Positions 44,286 to 53,805 of a stretch of DNA of 64,000 bases are shown here, one piece after another; within the stretch, counting starts at the first letter, position 1, and each line of letters opens with the position of its first letter. A program made the position numbers and the translations under genes. The DNA is taken from assembly GCF_039545095.1 (NCBI RefSeq), contig NZ_BAABRS010000001.1, positions 1,763,620 through 1,827,619 on the forward strand. Direction: 5' to 3'. A model generated the notes under the pieces. It had not been told where the DNA came from. It worked only from the letters and a program-made list of their open reading frames with translations, and did not search any database. Source of the DNA: Fodinibius salicampi. Its GTDB lineage: Bacteria; Bacteroidota; Rhodothermia; Balneolales; Balneolaceae.

Positions 44286-45575
44286 ATGAAACTCTGGGAC
44301 AAAGGCCAAGCCTCTACAAGCGATATTGTCGATCAGTTTACCGTTGGTCAGGATCGTGTTCTCGATCTCCAAATTGCTGAATATGATCTGCGGGCTTCCA
44401 AAGCTCATGCCCGGATGCTCAATAGCATTGATATTTTATCGGATGAGGAGGCAAAAAGTATTATTACAGAACTAAACAGACTACTTGATGACGTAGAGTC
44501 AAGCGATTTCACTATAGAAGAAGATTTTGAGGATGTCCATTCTAAAATTGAATATGAGCTGACCCAAAAACTGGGAGAAACCGGCAAGAAAATTCATTCC
44601 GGACGATCACGTAATGATCAGGTTTTGGTGTGCCTTCATTTATATGCCAAAGATCAAATTGATGAGATTAAACAACTTATAAAGAACCTTTTTGAAGAGC
44701 TCACGGAGCTGAGTGAAAAGCATAAAGAAGTTATCATTCCAGGCTATACTCACATGCAAGTGGCAATGCCCTCTTCTTTCGGACTTTGGTTCGGGGCCTA
44801 TGCAGAATCCCTTATTGATGACTTGTATATGCTGAATGCCGCATATAAGATTGGAGATCAAAATCCACTTGGATCAGCAGCAGGATATGGCAGTTCTCTC
44901 CCTCTAAATCGCAGTAAAACTACTGAATTATTAAATTTTTCTACTCTGAAATTTAATTCAGTAGCTGCCCAAATGAGTCGAGGCAGACTCGAAAAGAGTA
45001 TTAGCTATGCCCTGAGTTCGGTGGCAGGCACCCTCTCCAAGATGGCTATGGATGTGTGCCTGTTTATGAATCAAAATTTTGACTTTCTATCTTTCCCGGA
45101 TGAACTAACCACAGGGTCAAGCATCATGCCGCACAAAAAGAATCCGGATGTTTTTGAACTTATACGGGCAAAATGTAACAGCATCCAGAACTTGCCGAAT
45201 GAATTAACACTTATTACCAACAACCTGCCCAATGGTTACCACCGGGATTTCCAGCTTCTAAAAGAAAAACTCTTTCCAGCGGTTCAGAACCTGAAAGAAT
45301 GCCTGGATATCAGCAGATTTATGTTCCAGCACGTGGAGGTAAATGAAAATGTTATTGATGATCCTAAATACGATTACCTGTTTAGCGTCGAGGAAGTGAA
45401 CCGTAAGGTTATGCAAAATACTCCCTTCAGAGAAGCGTATCGGGAAGTTGGACAGGCAATAGCAGAAGGAACATTCGATCCAGATAAAGAGCTAAAGCAT
45501 ACGCATGAAGGAAGTATTGGTAATCTTTGTACTGATCAAATCAGGGAAAAATTTAAGGAAGCATTCAATAGTTAA
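44286..45575 (+). CDS. argH: Argininosuccinate lyase
   Basis: A 429-residue fumarase-superfamily enzyme. EDVHSKIEYEL, KIHSGRSRNDQVLVCLHLY, PGYTHMQVAMPSSFG and the signature GSSIMPHKKNPDVFELIR are in order. It cleaves argininosuccinate to arginine and fumarate as a tetramer. The family normally has about 450-460 residues; the slightly short length is in the N-terminal part. It follows argE after an 82-base gap with AT-rich sequence and precedes proC, which starts 30 bases downstream. Confidence 0.94.
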   Translation: MKLWDKGQASTSDIVDQFTVGQDRVLDLQIAEYDLRASKAHARMLNSIDILSDEEAKSIITELNRLLDDVESSDFTIEEDFEDVHSKIEYELTQKLGETGKKIHSGRSRNDQVLVCLHLYAKDQIDEIKQLIKNLFEELTELSEKHKEVIIPGYTHMQVAMPSSFGLWFGAYAESLIDDLYMLNAAYKIGDQNPLGSAAGYGSSLPLNRSKTTELLNFSTLKFNSVAAQMSRGRLEKSISYALSSVAGTLSKMAMDVCLFMNQNFDFLSFPDELTTGSSIMPHKKNPDVFELIRAKCNSIQNLPNELTLITNNLPNGYHRDFQLLKEKLFPAVQNLKECLDISRFMFQHVEVNENVIDDPKYDYLFSVEEVNRKVMQNTPFREAYREVGQAIAEGTFDPDKELKHTHEGSIGNLCTDQIREKFKEAFNS

Positions 45576-45605
45576 TTAGTATTTCTAATTCAATTTACAA
45601 GACTT

Positions 45606-46406
45606 ATGAAAACAAATGTAGCAATCCTGGGAGGCGGTAATCTGGGAACAGCCCTTGCAAAAGGACTGTCTCGAACCGATGAAGCTTCCCAGAAATATGA
45701 TGTAACGGTTACTCGCAGAAATACTGATCTCATTCAACATCTCGAAGAGGATGGTATTACTGTGAGTTCTGATAATTTATCCGCAGTTAAAGAAGCTGAA
45801 CTTATTGTCATTTCTGTTCAGCCAACGCAAATTGAACATCTAATCGAAGAGATTAAGCCGGTATTAGACCCCAAACAACATATCATTGCCTCAACAATGG
45901 CAGGAGTTTCCGGGGAAGAAATTGCTAAACTAACAGGATCGGGCTATCGAATTCTTCGGGTTATGCCCAATACAGCAGCTGCTATCAATCAGGCAATGAC
46001 CTGCATCGAAAGGACCCCCCACAAAGAAGCGGAAGAAAAGGTAATTGAACTATTTGAGACGCTCGGCAAAACGCTGGTTATCAACTCTGAACTCATGGAA
46101 GCCTCTACTGTTTTAGGAGCATGCGGTATTGCTTTCTTTCTGCGTTATATCCGCGCCGCTTCTCAGGGAGGTATTGAGGTAGGCTTTCATGCTGAGGAGG
46201 CCCAGCTTATTGCCTCTCAAACTGCGCTTGGGGCTTCAAGTCTGCTGTTAAACTCGAACAATCACCCTGAGTATGAAATTGATAAAGTCACGACTCCCAA
46301 GGGGTGTACTATTGCGGGGCTCAATGAAATGGAGCACAACGGACTGAGTTCAGCCTTAATTAAGGGGATAAAAACATCTTGGGAGATGATAGAAAAGATT
46401 CGCTGA
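45606..46406 (+). CDS. proC: Pyrroline-5-carboxylate reductase
   Basis: A 266-residue enzyme. VAILGGGNLGTALAKGL is the Rossmann loop, VISVQPTQ and RVMPNTAAAINQAMT the middle motifs, and a C-terminal dimer region with VTTPKGCTIAGLNEMEHNG (residues about 228-246) identifies ProC. It reduces pyrroline-5-carboxylate to proline with NAD(P)H. Its place at the end of the arginine operon links proline to the glutamate/ornithine branch. No other proline genes are in the window. Confidence 0.94.
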   Translation: MKTNVAILGGGNLGTALAKGLSRTDEASQKYDVTVTRRNTDLIQHLEEDGITVSSDNLSAVKEAELIVISVQPTQIEHLIEEIKPVLDPKQHIIASTMAGVSGEEIAKLTGSGYRILRVMPNTAAAINQAMTCIERTPHKEAEEKVIELFETLGKTLVINSELMEASTVLGACGIAFFLRYIRAASQGGIEVGFHAEEAQLIASQTALGASSLLLNSNNHPEYEIDKVTTPKGCTIAGLNEMEHNGLSSALIKGIKTSWEMIEKIR

Positions 46407-46419
46407 TTTGACTCAAGTC

Positions 46420-46460
46420 AAAAAATTAGCCGTCAGATTACTTCAAAATCTGACGGCTAA
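46420..46460 (-). terminator. Intrinsic terminator of the minus-strand Cys-rich gene
   Basis: A perfect 14-bp stem, TTAGCCGTCAGATT at 46426-46439 and AATCTGACGGCTAA at 46447-46460, closes a seven-base loop. On the minus strand it is followed by six T, so it should end transcripts coming from the Cys-rich gene at 46675. On the plus strand there is no T-run, although the hairpin may still insulate the proC end. Confidence 0.75.
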
Positions 46461-46509
46461 ACTAAAACAACGGTAACAGTATACGTTATATCCTTCTTAA
46501 ACCTGCATC

Positions 46510-46587
46510 TTATACTTCTTCGCCTGCTAGGGTAGTTTTCACGTAGTTACAACGCATTCCTGCAATAGCAAAATGGCCTACGTACAC
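46510..46587 (-). pseudogene. Remnant or mini-ORF resembling the sdhB 3' end
   Basis: The minus strand reads GTG...TAA for 25 codons: after a few residues it gives AIAGMRCNYVKTTLAGEEV. The SdhB C-terminus in this window is AIAEMRRNYMKATFANEA. At the DNA level 26 of 32 bases match (46539-46570 versus 47345-47376), and all six differences are transitions. Upstream there are two in-frame TGA codons, so it is not part of a longer gene. It is probably a fragment of an ancestral sdhB/frdB duplication, cut off by the Cys-rich gene locus. A real mini-peptide is possible but unlikely. Confidence 0.4.
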
Positions 46588-46674
46588 TCATCATCCGGTG
46601 CCGGTTTAAGGTTAATGTTGACTCATAAAACGAGTACAGGCATTCTAGCGGATTATGGACTCTTCATTAATACA

Positions 46675-47016
46675 TTATTTACAGATGCATTTCCATGTAT
46701 TGCCATGGGCAAAAGCACTTGATTCTCCATGGTTGATCCATGATTTAGCATTCGGGTCCCACCGATGAAGCTGGCATGTTTTGGGAGCACATTCATCATC
46801 TCCGGAACAGGATACCATTCCGAAAATTGAAAATTCCTCTGTACAAGGATTGTATGTAGCAAACATTTCATGTGCCTCTTTCTCATCAAACCCTAAATCC
46901 ACCGCTTCCTTTACCGAACTCATGATGCATAACGTTGAGACACCATCCACATCTTTTAATGTTGCCACACCTTTGAATCTAACTTTTTCGAAGGCCAAAT
47001 CTTGTTTTGTTTCCAT
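46675..47016 (-). CDS. Cys-rich small protein of unknown function
   Basis: A 113-residue protein with seven Cys (30, 58, 70, 76, 81, 110, 112). The C-terminal half (SCSGDDECAPKTCQLHRWDP and, at the end, GNTWKCICK) suggests metal binding or disulfides. There is no signal peptide and no recognised family. A strong GGGAGGA Shine-Dalgarno four bases before the ATG and a perfect intrinsic terminator downstream support it as a separate expression unit. It sits between proC and sdhB with a long AT-rich upstream gap. Possible roles (redox, metal storage, precursor peptide) cannot be decided. Confidence 0.65.
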   Translation of the reverse strand: METKQDLAFEKVRFKGVATLKDVDGVSTLCIMSSVKEAVDLGFDEKEAHEMFATYNPCTEEFSIFGMVSCSGDDECAPKTCQLHRWDPNAKSWINHGESSAFAHGNTWKCICK

Positions 47017-47318
47017 ATTATCCTCCCGACAGGTTTTTATCTAAAACTGGCTCTTATATAATTTTAATTTGAAGTGTCTATTGAAGAAAATACCATAAAG
47101 AGAGCCTTCTATAAGGTATTTCAAAAGAGCCACCTTTTAACAAGTTAGTCTTTCGATGATTAAAACCAAATTTAGTCTCTTTGAGATACAAATAAAAACG
47201 TATGCTTGCCTCACATTAAATCCGTTTGGCTAAAGAAAATTGTTTTACCCATGCCTCCATGACTCCGTTTATTGGAAATCAGAAAAGATTATTACTAGAA
47301 ATGCAGTAAAAAAATACC
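47017..47318. other. AT-rich gap between the Cys-rich gene and sdhB
   Basis: Both flanking genes read leftwards, so this gap should contain the end of the sdh transcript and the promoter of the Cys-rich gene. The ribosome-binding site is at 47021-47027. Short GGCTCTT and AAGAGAGCC elements form a loose inverted repeat. No ORF, strong terminator or consensus promoter is convincing here. Confidence 0.4.
47021..47027 (-). promoter_or_regulatory. Strong Shine-Dalgarno for the Cys-rich gene
   Basis: GGGAGGA (minus strand) lies four bases before the ATG at 47016. Most genes in this window lack such a site, so this one stands out and fixes the start. Confidence 0.7.
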
Positions 47319-48083
47319 TCAGGCCTCATTGGCAAACGTCGCCTTCATATAATTACGACGCATTTCCGCAATAGCAGAGATAGAAATACCTTTAGGACAA
47401 ACTGCTTCACATTCTGCGAAGTTGGAACAATCTCCAAAACCCTCTTCCTCCATTTGCTCAACCATGGCTACCGTTCGCTTCTTGCGCTCGGGTTCGCCTT
47501 GTGGCAATCGATTTAAGTGCGATAATTTCGCCCCTGTAAACAGGGAAGCGGAAGAATTCGGACAGGCTGCCACGCAGGCCCCGCATCCAATACAAGTAGC
47601 ATAATCAAAAGCAGTGTCTGCCACTGACTTATCAATGGGGATAGAGTTGGCATCGGGTGCTGAACCGGTCTTGACTGATACATAACCGCCGGCCTCAATA
47701 ATACGGTCGAAAGCGCTGCGATCAACGACCAAATCTTTGATGACCGGAAAAGCCTGGGCCCGAAAAGGTTCCACAACAATAGTGTCTCCCTCACTATAAT
47801 TACGCATATGTAACTGACAGGTACAGGTAAGAGCTTTTGGACCGTGTGCGCGACCATTAATCATAAGATTACAGGAACCGCAAATACCTTCCCGGCAATC
47901 ATAGTCGAATTCGATAGGCTCTTCCTCACCTTTGGCGACAATCTGTTCATTGAGCACGTCAAGCATTTCCAAAAAAGACATATGCTCATTAACATTGTTA
48001 AGGGTGTAATCAACCAATCTACCGGGCTCGTCAGGGCCTGCTTGGCGCCAGATTTTTAAGTGGATGGTAAATGTATCAGCCAT
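47319..48083 (-). CDS. sdhB: Succinate dehydrogenase/fumarate reductase iron-sulfur subunit
   Basis: A 254-residue protein. An N-terminal ferredoxin-like domain has DYDCREGICGSCN and the more distal TCTCQL for the [2Fe-2S] centre. The C-terminal domain has CIGCGACVAACPNSS and CSNFAECEAVCPKG for the [4Fe-4S] and [3Fe-4S] centres. It relays electrons from the flavin subunit to quinone at the membrane. Third gene of sdhC-sdhA-sdhB, 76 bases from sdhA. Its C-terminus (AIAEMRRNYMKATF) recurs in a fragment 0.8 kb further on. Confidence 0.96.
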   Translation of the reverse strand: MADTFTIHLKIWRQAGPDEPGRLVDYTLNNVNEHMSFLEMLDVLNEQIVAKGEEEPIEFDYDCREGICGSCNLMINGRAHGPKALTCTCQLHMRNYSEGDTIVVEPFRAQAFPVIKDLVVDRSAFDRIIEAGGYVSVKTGSAPDANSIPIDKSVADTAFDYATCIGCGACVAACPNSSASLFTGAKLSHLNRLPQGEPERKKRTVAMVEQMEEEGFGDCSNFAECEAVCPKGISISAIAEMRRNYMKATFANEA

Positions 48084-48159
48084 AATTAATTATTTTACCT
48101 AAAATTAGAACACAGATAATAGTGCTTTACTATTCTGTTGAGTCAGTTCTAATTGTGTT

Positions 48160-50079
48160 CTATTTATAACTTCGTTGTTTCAATTCTACGAATTCAAATT
48201 CAAGGTTTTCTTTATGGAGCTGTTCCCGGAGCTCTCCATTAACATCTTTGAACTCCCAGGCAGCTACATAAGAATACTCCTCATCGTTTCGCAGGGCTTC
48301 CCCTTCTTCACTTTGATGCTCCTCCCTGAGATGGCATCCTGCCGATTCATCACGATGAAGCGCATCCTCCGCCATCAGTTCACCAAGCTCAAGAAAATCG
48401 GCTACGCGACCTGCAAACTCTAAGTATTTGTTATAATTAGCTGCCTCTCCCGGTACGCGTACATTCTGCCAAAAGTCTTCACGTAGAGAGCGAATCTCTT
48501 TAATGGCTTTCTTCAATCCTTCTTCATTCCGGGAAATTCCAACCTTATCCCACATTATTTGTCCGAGTTCACGGTGATATTCAATCACACTCTTATCTCC
48601 CTGAACGTTTAGTAGCTTATCAATATGCCCCTGGGCATTTTGGGCCGCTTCATCAAAAGCTTCATGTTTTGTGTCTACTTCTCCTAATTCAGTATCAGCG
48701 ATATAATTACCAACCGTATACGGAATAATAAAATAACCATCAGACAGACCCTGCATAAGGGCACTGGCCCCCAATCGGTTGGCCCCGTGATCAGAGAAAT
48801 TGGCCTCTCCAGCTACAAAAAGTCCGGGAATGGTACTCATAAGATTGTAATCCACCCACAGGCCACCCATTGTATAATGCACCGCCGGGAAAATACGCAT
48901 TGGCTCTTCATAGGGGTTATCACCCGTAATATTTTCATACATCTCAAAAAGGTTTCCATATTTCTCGGATATGCTCTGACGGCCTTCCCGCTCAATAGCA
49001 TCCCGAAAATCCAGATAAACGGCACGGCCAGTCGGACCTACGCCCATACCCTCGTCACAGACGATTTTAGCATTTCGAGAAGCAACATCCCTCGGTACCA
49101 AATTACCAAAGGCGGGATATTTTTCTTCCAGATAGTAGTATCGTTCTTCATCAGGGATATCGTTAGGGTGTCGATCGTCTCCTTTCTTTTCAGGTACCCA
49201 AACACGTCCATCATTACGCAGGCTCTCACTCATTAACGTAAGTTTGGATTGATAATCCCCGGATACGGGTATACAAGTTGGATGGATCTGCACATAGCAG
49301 GGATTCGCAAAAGCTGCTCCCCGCTTATGGCATCGCCATGCCGCCGTAACATTCGAATTCTTTGCATTGGTAGAGAGATAAAACGCATTTCCATATCCCC
49401 CACTGGCCAGCACAACCGCATCAGCCATCCAACGCTGAATTTCACCGGAAACCAAATCACGGGTTACAATGCCACGCGCCTTCCCATCCACAATAACCAA
49501 ATCCAGCATTTCGTGACGGGTATGCATTTCAATATTCCCTTCATGCACCTGACGCATCATCGCCTGGTAGGCCCCCAGCAACAACTGCTGACCGGTTTGG
49601 CCCCGGGCATAAAATGTTCTGGAAACCTGAGCCCCTCCAAACGAACGATTAGCCAACAGTCCGCCATACTCGCGGGCAAAGGGAACTCCTTGAGCTACAG
49701 CCTGATCAATAATCTCATTGGATATCTCTGCAAGGCGGTATGTATTGGATTCACGAGAACGATAATCTCCTCCTTTTATCGTATCATAAAACAGTCTCCA
49801 AATAGTATCTCCGTCATTGGGATAGTTTTTGGCTGCGTTAATTCCTCCCTGTGCTGCAATACTGTGAGCACGACGTGCAGAATCCTGAATGCAAAAGCTC
49901 TTGACGTTATATCCCAATTCTGCCAGGCTTGCTGCCGCAGACCCACCGGCTAAACCGGTACCTACAACAATAATATCGTGTTTACGTTTATTATTAGGAG
50001 CAACCAGTTTTATATCTTGCAAATGATTAGACCATTTTTGTTCTAATGGTCCTTCAGGTACTTTTGAGTCTAATTTCAT
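48160..50079 (-). CDS. sdhA: Succinate dehydrogenase/fumarate reductase flavoprotein subunit
   Basis: A 639-residue flavoprotein. [20 protein letters not shown] is the FAD dinucleotide loop, [18 protein letters not shown] holds the His that links FAD covalently, and HPTCIPVSG with RDVASRNAK forms the dicarboxylate site with its catalytic Arg. [14 protein letters not shown] and [20 protein letters not shown] are further SdhA blocks. It oxidises succinate to fumarate (or the reverse). It is the middle gene of the complex II operon. Confidence 0.96.
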   Translation of the reverse strand: MKLDSKVPEGPLEQKWSNHLQDIKLVAPNNKRKHDIIVVGTGLAGGSAAASLAELGYNVKSFCIQDSARRAHSIAAQGGINAAKNYPNDGDTIWRLFYDTIKGGDYRSRESNTYRLAEISNEIIDQAVAQGVPFAREYGGLLANRSFGGAQVSRTFYARGQTGQQLLLGAYQAMMRQVHEGNIEMHTRHEMLDLVIVDGKARGIVTRDLVSGEIQRWMADAVVLASGGYGNAFYLSTNAKNSNVTAAWRCHKRGAAFANPCYVQIHPTCIPVSGDYQSKLTLMSESLRNDGRVWVPEKKGDDRHPNDIPDEERYYYLEEKYPAFGNLVPRDVASRNAKIVCDEGMGVGPTGRAVYLDFRDAIEREGRQSISEKYGNLFEMYENITGDNPYEEPMRIFPAVHYTMGGLWVDYNLMSTIPGLFVAGEANFSDHGANRLGASALMQGLSDGYFIIPYTVGNYIADTELGEVDTKHEAFDEAAQNAQGHIDKLLNVQGDKSVIEYHRELGQIMWDKVGISRNEEGLKKAIKEIRSLREDFWQNVRVPGEAANYNKYLEFAGRVADFLELGELMAEDALHRDESAGCHLREEHQSEEGEALRNDEEYSYVAAWEFKDVNGELREQLHKENLEFEFVELKQRSYK

Positions 50080-50106
50080 AAGTCTAATAGTGGATTTACA
50101 AAATAA

Positions 50107-50814
50107 TTATTGGCATTGAATAAGTGCTGCTTCACAGCCTCCGCCAAAATAGATATAAAGAGGAATAATCAGGAAGCCGACCGCCATTAAGATGGCAAAT
50201 ATAACACCAACAGTATAAATAAGAGCTGAATATTGATTGTGTTTCATCGTCAAGGAGGTAAATGCACTCCAAAATCCATGTCCCAGATGGAATCCAAGTA
50301 ACAGCATAACAGCTGTATACCCGAAAGCCCAAATAGGCTGCTGAAATGTTGAAATCATCAATCCTTTCAGATCTCTGGCTTCTTCACCGCTGGGCAAGGT
50401 AACCATCTCGGTTGCCCCAAATTTAAAGGTATCAATATGAATCACTAAAAATACCAGTAAAACTATGCCGGTAAAAATCATTGAGCGTGCCGCCCAGGTC
50501 TGGTGGCTGGGACCACCCTTAGTCTGATACTTTTCATAGCCCTTGGGACGTGCTTTTCGGCGATTCCACCAAATTGAAATGCCGATATAGGCGTGCAAAA
50601 GAAAAGCAATCGCCAAACCTGCTTCAAGGATATACAAAAGCCAGCCCATACTTTCGAGTGTATAGGCTGCTTCGTTAAAGGCATGTACATCTCCAAAAAT
50701 CTGAAGATTGGTGGCTAGATGGAAAATAATAAACACAATTAAGCCAACACCAGTAATACCTGTTAATATTTTTCTACCAACCTGCGATTTAAGCGCTTTC
50801 AGAATTGATGCCAT
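50107..50814 (-). CDS. sdhC: Succinate dehydrogenase cytochrome b subunit
   Basis: About 235 residues from the ATG at 50814, with five hydrophobic segments. IFHLATNLQIFG, FLLHAYIGISIWW, LVIHIDTFKFG and GFHLGHGFWSAF carry His residues placed to bind two haem b groups. A single five-helix subunit is the complex II form of Bacteroidota and Bacillota, without a separate SdhD. It anchors the complex and passes electrons to menaquinone. It is the first gene of the operon and is divergent from yigZ. Confidence 0.93.
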   Translation of the reverse strand: MASILKALKSQVGRKILTGITGVGLIVFIIFHLATNLQIFGDVHAFNEAAYTLESMGWLLYILEAGLAIAFLLHAYIGISIWWNRRKARPKGYEKYQTKGGPSHQTWAARSMIFTGIVLLVFLVIHIDTFKFGATEMVTLPSGEEARDLKGLMISTFQQPIWAFGYTAVMLLLGFHLGHGFWSAFTSLTMKHNQYSALIYTVGVIFAILMAVGFLIIPLYIYFGGGCEAALIQCQ

Positions 50815-51054
50815 CACTAATATTAATGGTTAAAAGTACCGTTTATCCGTCCATTTACACCAACGTTCGGATCTGTTACCAAGGCATAGAAGATGAGGCG
50901 AAATGGATAAAAAGGCAAGACATAGAATAACCTATATAAGATATAGATCTTATTCAGAAATATTCTAAATTGGCAGTCATGATTATTAATTGATAATTGG
51001 GTATTTGTTCATAATTTATTGTCAAGTTTCCAACACAGGTAAAACATTTCAGCA

Positions 51055-51681
51055 TTGAAAACGGTTCAGAAAACCAATAAAACGTCTTTTCGGGAAAAGG
51101 GGTCCAAATTCATCGGCTACCTTTTCCCGGCCATTTCTATTAGCCAGTTTGAACAAAAATTTGATGGAATAAAATCAAAATATCCGGATGCGACCCATCA
51201 CTGTTACGGATGGCGAATAAATTCCCATAACATTGAAGAATTTGCGCAGGACGATGGAGAGCCAAATGGAACAGCGGGTCGCCCTATTCTGAATCAACTA
51301 AAATCATATAATATTGTTAACTGCGGCTGTATTGTCGTACGCTATTATGGTGGCACCAAATTAGGAAAATCAGGACTTATCCAGGCTTATGGATATTCAG
51401 CCAGACTATGTCTGGACAAAGCTAAGTTACTTACACTAATACCCACGCGTAATTTTCGAATCACCTACCCTTACCACTGCCAGTCACAAATTGATCAGCT
51501 TAAGAATAGTTTTGATCTGAAAGAAATTAAGGCACAATACCTGGAGGAAGTTAGCCTTGATATAGCGTGTCGAACAGAAGAGGCGGAACAATTATGGAAA
51601 AAACTTACTAAACTAACACATCAGAATATAAAAGCCGCCAAGATAGGAAATGGTTTTGTGACATTACCTTCGAAAGAGTAA
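51055..51681 (+). CDS. IMPACT/YigZ-family protein
   Basis: A 208-residue protein starting with TTG at 51055 (no upstream ATG). The N-terminal IMPACT domain shows SFREKGSKFIGYLFP, THHCYGWRI, QDDGEPNGTAGRPIL and VVRYYGGTKLGKSGLIQAYGYSA, which is the family signature. A C-terminal ferredoxin-like YigZ domain follows from about residue 135. The role is unknown; IMPACT homologues relate to translation control. It is divergent from sdhC. Confidence 0.9.
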   Translation: MKTVQKTNKTSFREKGSKFIGYLFPAISISQFEQKFDGIKSKYPDATHHCYGWRINSHNIEEFAQDDGEPNGTAGRPILNQLKSYNIVNCGCIVVRYYGGTKLGKSGLIQAYGYSARLCLDKAKLLTLIPTRNFRITYPYHCQSQIDQLKNSFDLKEIKAQYLEEVSLDIACRTEEAEQLWKKLTKLTHQNIKAAKIGNGFVTLPSKE

Positions 51682-51756
51682 TTCCAATCGTATTAACCTG
51701 ATAATTTTCTGTATACTCTGTAATTTAAATTTCATTTTATTTACCTTCACAAAATT

Positions 51757-52305
51757 ATGAAGATATATACTAAAAAGGGAGATTCAGGTGATACCTCCCT
51801 GTTCGGCGGGCAGCGAGTTTCGAAGTCAAATGAACGCATCCGAGCCTACGGAACAGTGGATGAACTCAATTCATTTGTAGGGTTAGCTGCCAGCTACGAA
51901 CTTTCTGATACAGGAACGGCACTTTTAAAGAAAGTACAGGAATTATTATTTGTGCTTGGTGCAGATTTAGCGACTCCTCCCACCTCTAAAACACGCATTA
52001 ACAGGATTTCTGAGGAAGATGTGGATTTTCTGGAAGATGCCATAGACGATATGGAAAAAGAACTTGATCCCCTGAAAAACTTTATCCTGCCTGGCGGCTC
52101 TCAACCCGGAGCTACACTTCATGTATCTCGCACGATATGTCGACGGGCTGAACGGGCAGCCGTAGCCTGTCAACAGACAGATGAAATTTCTGATTTAACA
52201 ATTAAGTTTCTCAACCGACTCTCGGATTTCCTCTTTGTGATTGCACGATTTGAAAATAAGCACGCCGGATCTCGTGAAGAAAGTTGGAAACCTGAAAAGC
52301 AGTAA
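51757..52305 (+). CDS. Cob(I)alamin adenosyltransferase (PduO type)
   Basis: A 182-residue enzyme. KIYTKKGDSGDTSLFGGQRVSK is the ATP-binding N-terminus of PduO-type transferases, with RIRAYGTVDELNSF, ILPGGSQPGATLHVSRTICRRAERA, and the C-terminal LNRLSDFLFVIAR block. It transfers adenosine from ATP to cob(I)alamin to form the coenzyme. The window contains no B12-dependent enzyme or synthesis gene, so the enzyme may serve salvage. Apparently monocistronic. Confidence 0.93.
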   Translation: MKIYTKKGDSGDTSLFGGQRVSKSNERIRAYGTVDELNSFVGLAASYELSDTGTALLKKVQELLFVLGADLATPPTSKTRINRISEEDVDFLEDAIDDMEKELDPLKNFILPGGSQPGATLHVSRTICRRAERAAVACQQTDEISDLTIKFLNRLSDFLFVIARFENKHAGSREESWKPEKQ

Positions 52306-52392
52306 CCAGTGAACAGCTGGCAGTTAACAGTAAATATACATACTAACTGCTTCTCTTAATTCATGATCACTCAAATAACTAAGAACTAGAAA

Positions 52393-53736
52393 ATGTCATT
52401 AATGATTTCTGTCTCGGGTATCCGGGGCGTTTTTGGAACTGATTTAACACCAGAAAACTTAACCCAATATACAGCTGCTTTTGGTCAATGGACCGGGGGT
52501 GGAAAAATTGTAGTCGGTCGAGATACCCGCGTTACGGGACAGATCTGTGAAGATATCGTCTGCGCTACATTACAATCAGTAGGTTGTGAGGTCATTAAAG
52601 TAGGGATAGCGCCTACTCCCACCGTAGCAATGGGCGTGTTAAAACATAAGGCTGACGGAGCGATTATTATATCGGCAAGCCACAATCCCGAGGAATGGAA
52701 TGCCTTGAAGCTGCTTAACAGCAAGAGTGAATTCCTGGATGCTGATCAAGGTAACGACGTTATCGATATCAGCAAAGAACAATCCTACTCCTACAAGAAA
52801 TTTGATGAAATCGGTACGGTGACAGAAGATCCAGATCTGCTGGACTATCACATCCAAAAAATACTGGACCTGCCCTATATTGATCCCGATCTCATTGCCT
52901 CGAAAGGTTTTTCAGTCGCTATCGACCCGGTAAATGGAACAGGAGCTACGAGTTTGCCCAAACTGTTAAAAGCTCTGGACGTTAACACTATTGAAACCAT
53001 TAATGACGAACCGAGTGGACTTTTTGCACATGTTGCTGAACCCCTACCCGAACATTTAGGCGATATTTGTGAACTTGTCAAAGAAAAAAAATGTGATATC
53101 GGGTTTGTTACTGATCCCGACTCCGATCGGTTAGCGATCGTTTCTGACAAGGGGAGTTTATTTGGCGAAGAATATACACAGGCTGCTGCTTTCGACTTTT
53201 TGCTGGATAAGAAAAAGGGAGCCTGTGCAACGAATCTCTCGTCCTCAAGAGTTGCTGAAGATATCGCCCAGAAGTACGAAGTTCAATGCCATCGTTCAGC
53301 TGTTGGAGAAATTAATGTCGTTAAAAAGATGCAGGAAGTGAATGCCGTTATCGGCGGTGAAGGAAACGGCGGGGTTATCAATCCGGACTTACACTACGGG
53401 CGCGACGCCTTGGTTGGAATGGCAATGGTCCTGCAGTTGCTAGCCGAAAGAGACATTACAGCTGATGAATACCGGAATTCACTTCCTGATTATGTAATAC
53501 GAAAAAGCAAAATGAAACTGGCTGATGTTGACGGGGATGCCATTCTTGCTAAGGCCAAAAATATATTCCAAAAATACGATCCCGATACCACGGACGGTGT
53601 GAAAATAGATTTTGAAAACGGATGGGTACATCTGCGCAAATCCAATACTGAACCGATCATCCGGATATATTCTGAAGGCTCGTCGGCGGAAGAAGCCAAA
53701 GAGCTGGCGGATCAGGTTGTAAATGCCGTTCAATAA
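52393..53736 (+). CDS. glmM: Phosphoglucosamine mutase / phosphohexomutase
   Basis: A 447-residue phosphohexomutase of four domains. SVSGIRGVFG opens it; IIISASHNPEEWNALK contains the phosphoserine (Ser96 by count). The metal loop VTDPDSDRLAIV, the sugar loop GGEGNGGVI and the phosphate-binding loop RKSNTEPIIRIYSEG complete it. It converts glucosamine-6-phosphate to glucosamine-1-phosphate for peptidoglycan; phosphomannomutase/phosphoglucomutase activity cannot be excluded. No glmU or other wall genes are adjacent. Confidence 0.88.
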   Translation: MSLMISVSGIRGVFGTDLTPENLTQYTAAFGQWTGGGKIVVGRDTRVTGQICEDIVCATLQSVGCEVIKVGIAPTPTVAMGVLKHKADGAIIISASHNPEEWNALKLLNSKSEFLDADQGNDVIDISKEQSYSYKKFDEIGTVTEDPDLLDYHIQKILDLPYIDPDLIASKGFSVAIDPVNGTGATSLPKLLKALDVNTIETINDEPSGLFAHVAEPLPEHLGDICELVKEKKCDIGFVTDPDSDRLAIVSDKGSLFGEEYTQAAAFDFLLDKKKGACATNLSSSRVAEDIAQKYEVQCHRSAVGEINVVKKMQEVNAVIGGEGNGGVINPDLHYGRDALVGMAMVLQLLAERDITADEYRNSLPDYVIRKSKMKLADVDGDAILAKAKNIFQKYDPDTTDGVKIDFENGWVHLRKSNTEPIIRIYSEGSSAEEAKELADQVVNAVQ

Positions 53737-53805
53737 TATTTTGTTCACCAACTTACTTTATTATTTTAGATTCAGGTATTTTCCTAAATCTTTATCCAAT
53801 TTCTT

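Noticed and set aside
46675..47016. A ribosomal peptide precursor with modified Cys core
   Set aside because: No modification enzyme, protease or transporter gene is adjacent, and the Cys are spread over the whole protein.
49249..49953. A 234-codon plus-strand frame inside sdhA
   Set aside because: It is antisense to a well-supported flavoprotein and its translation is His/Thr/Ser-rich without any recognisable domain.
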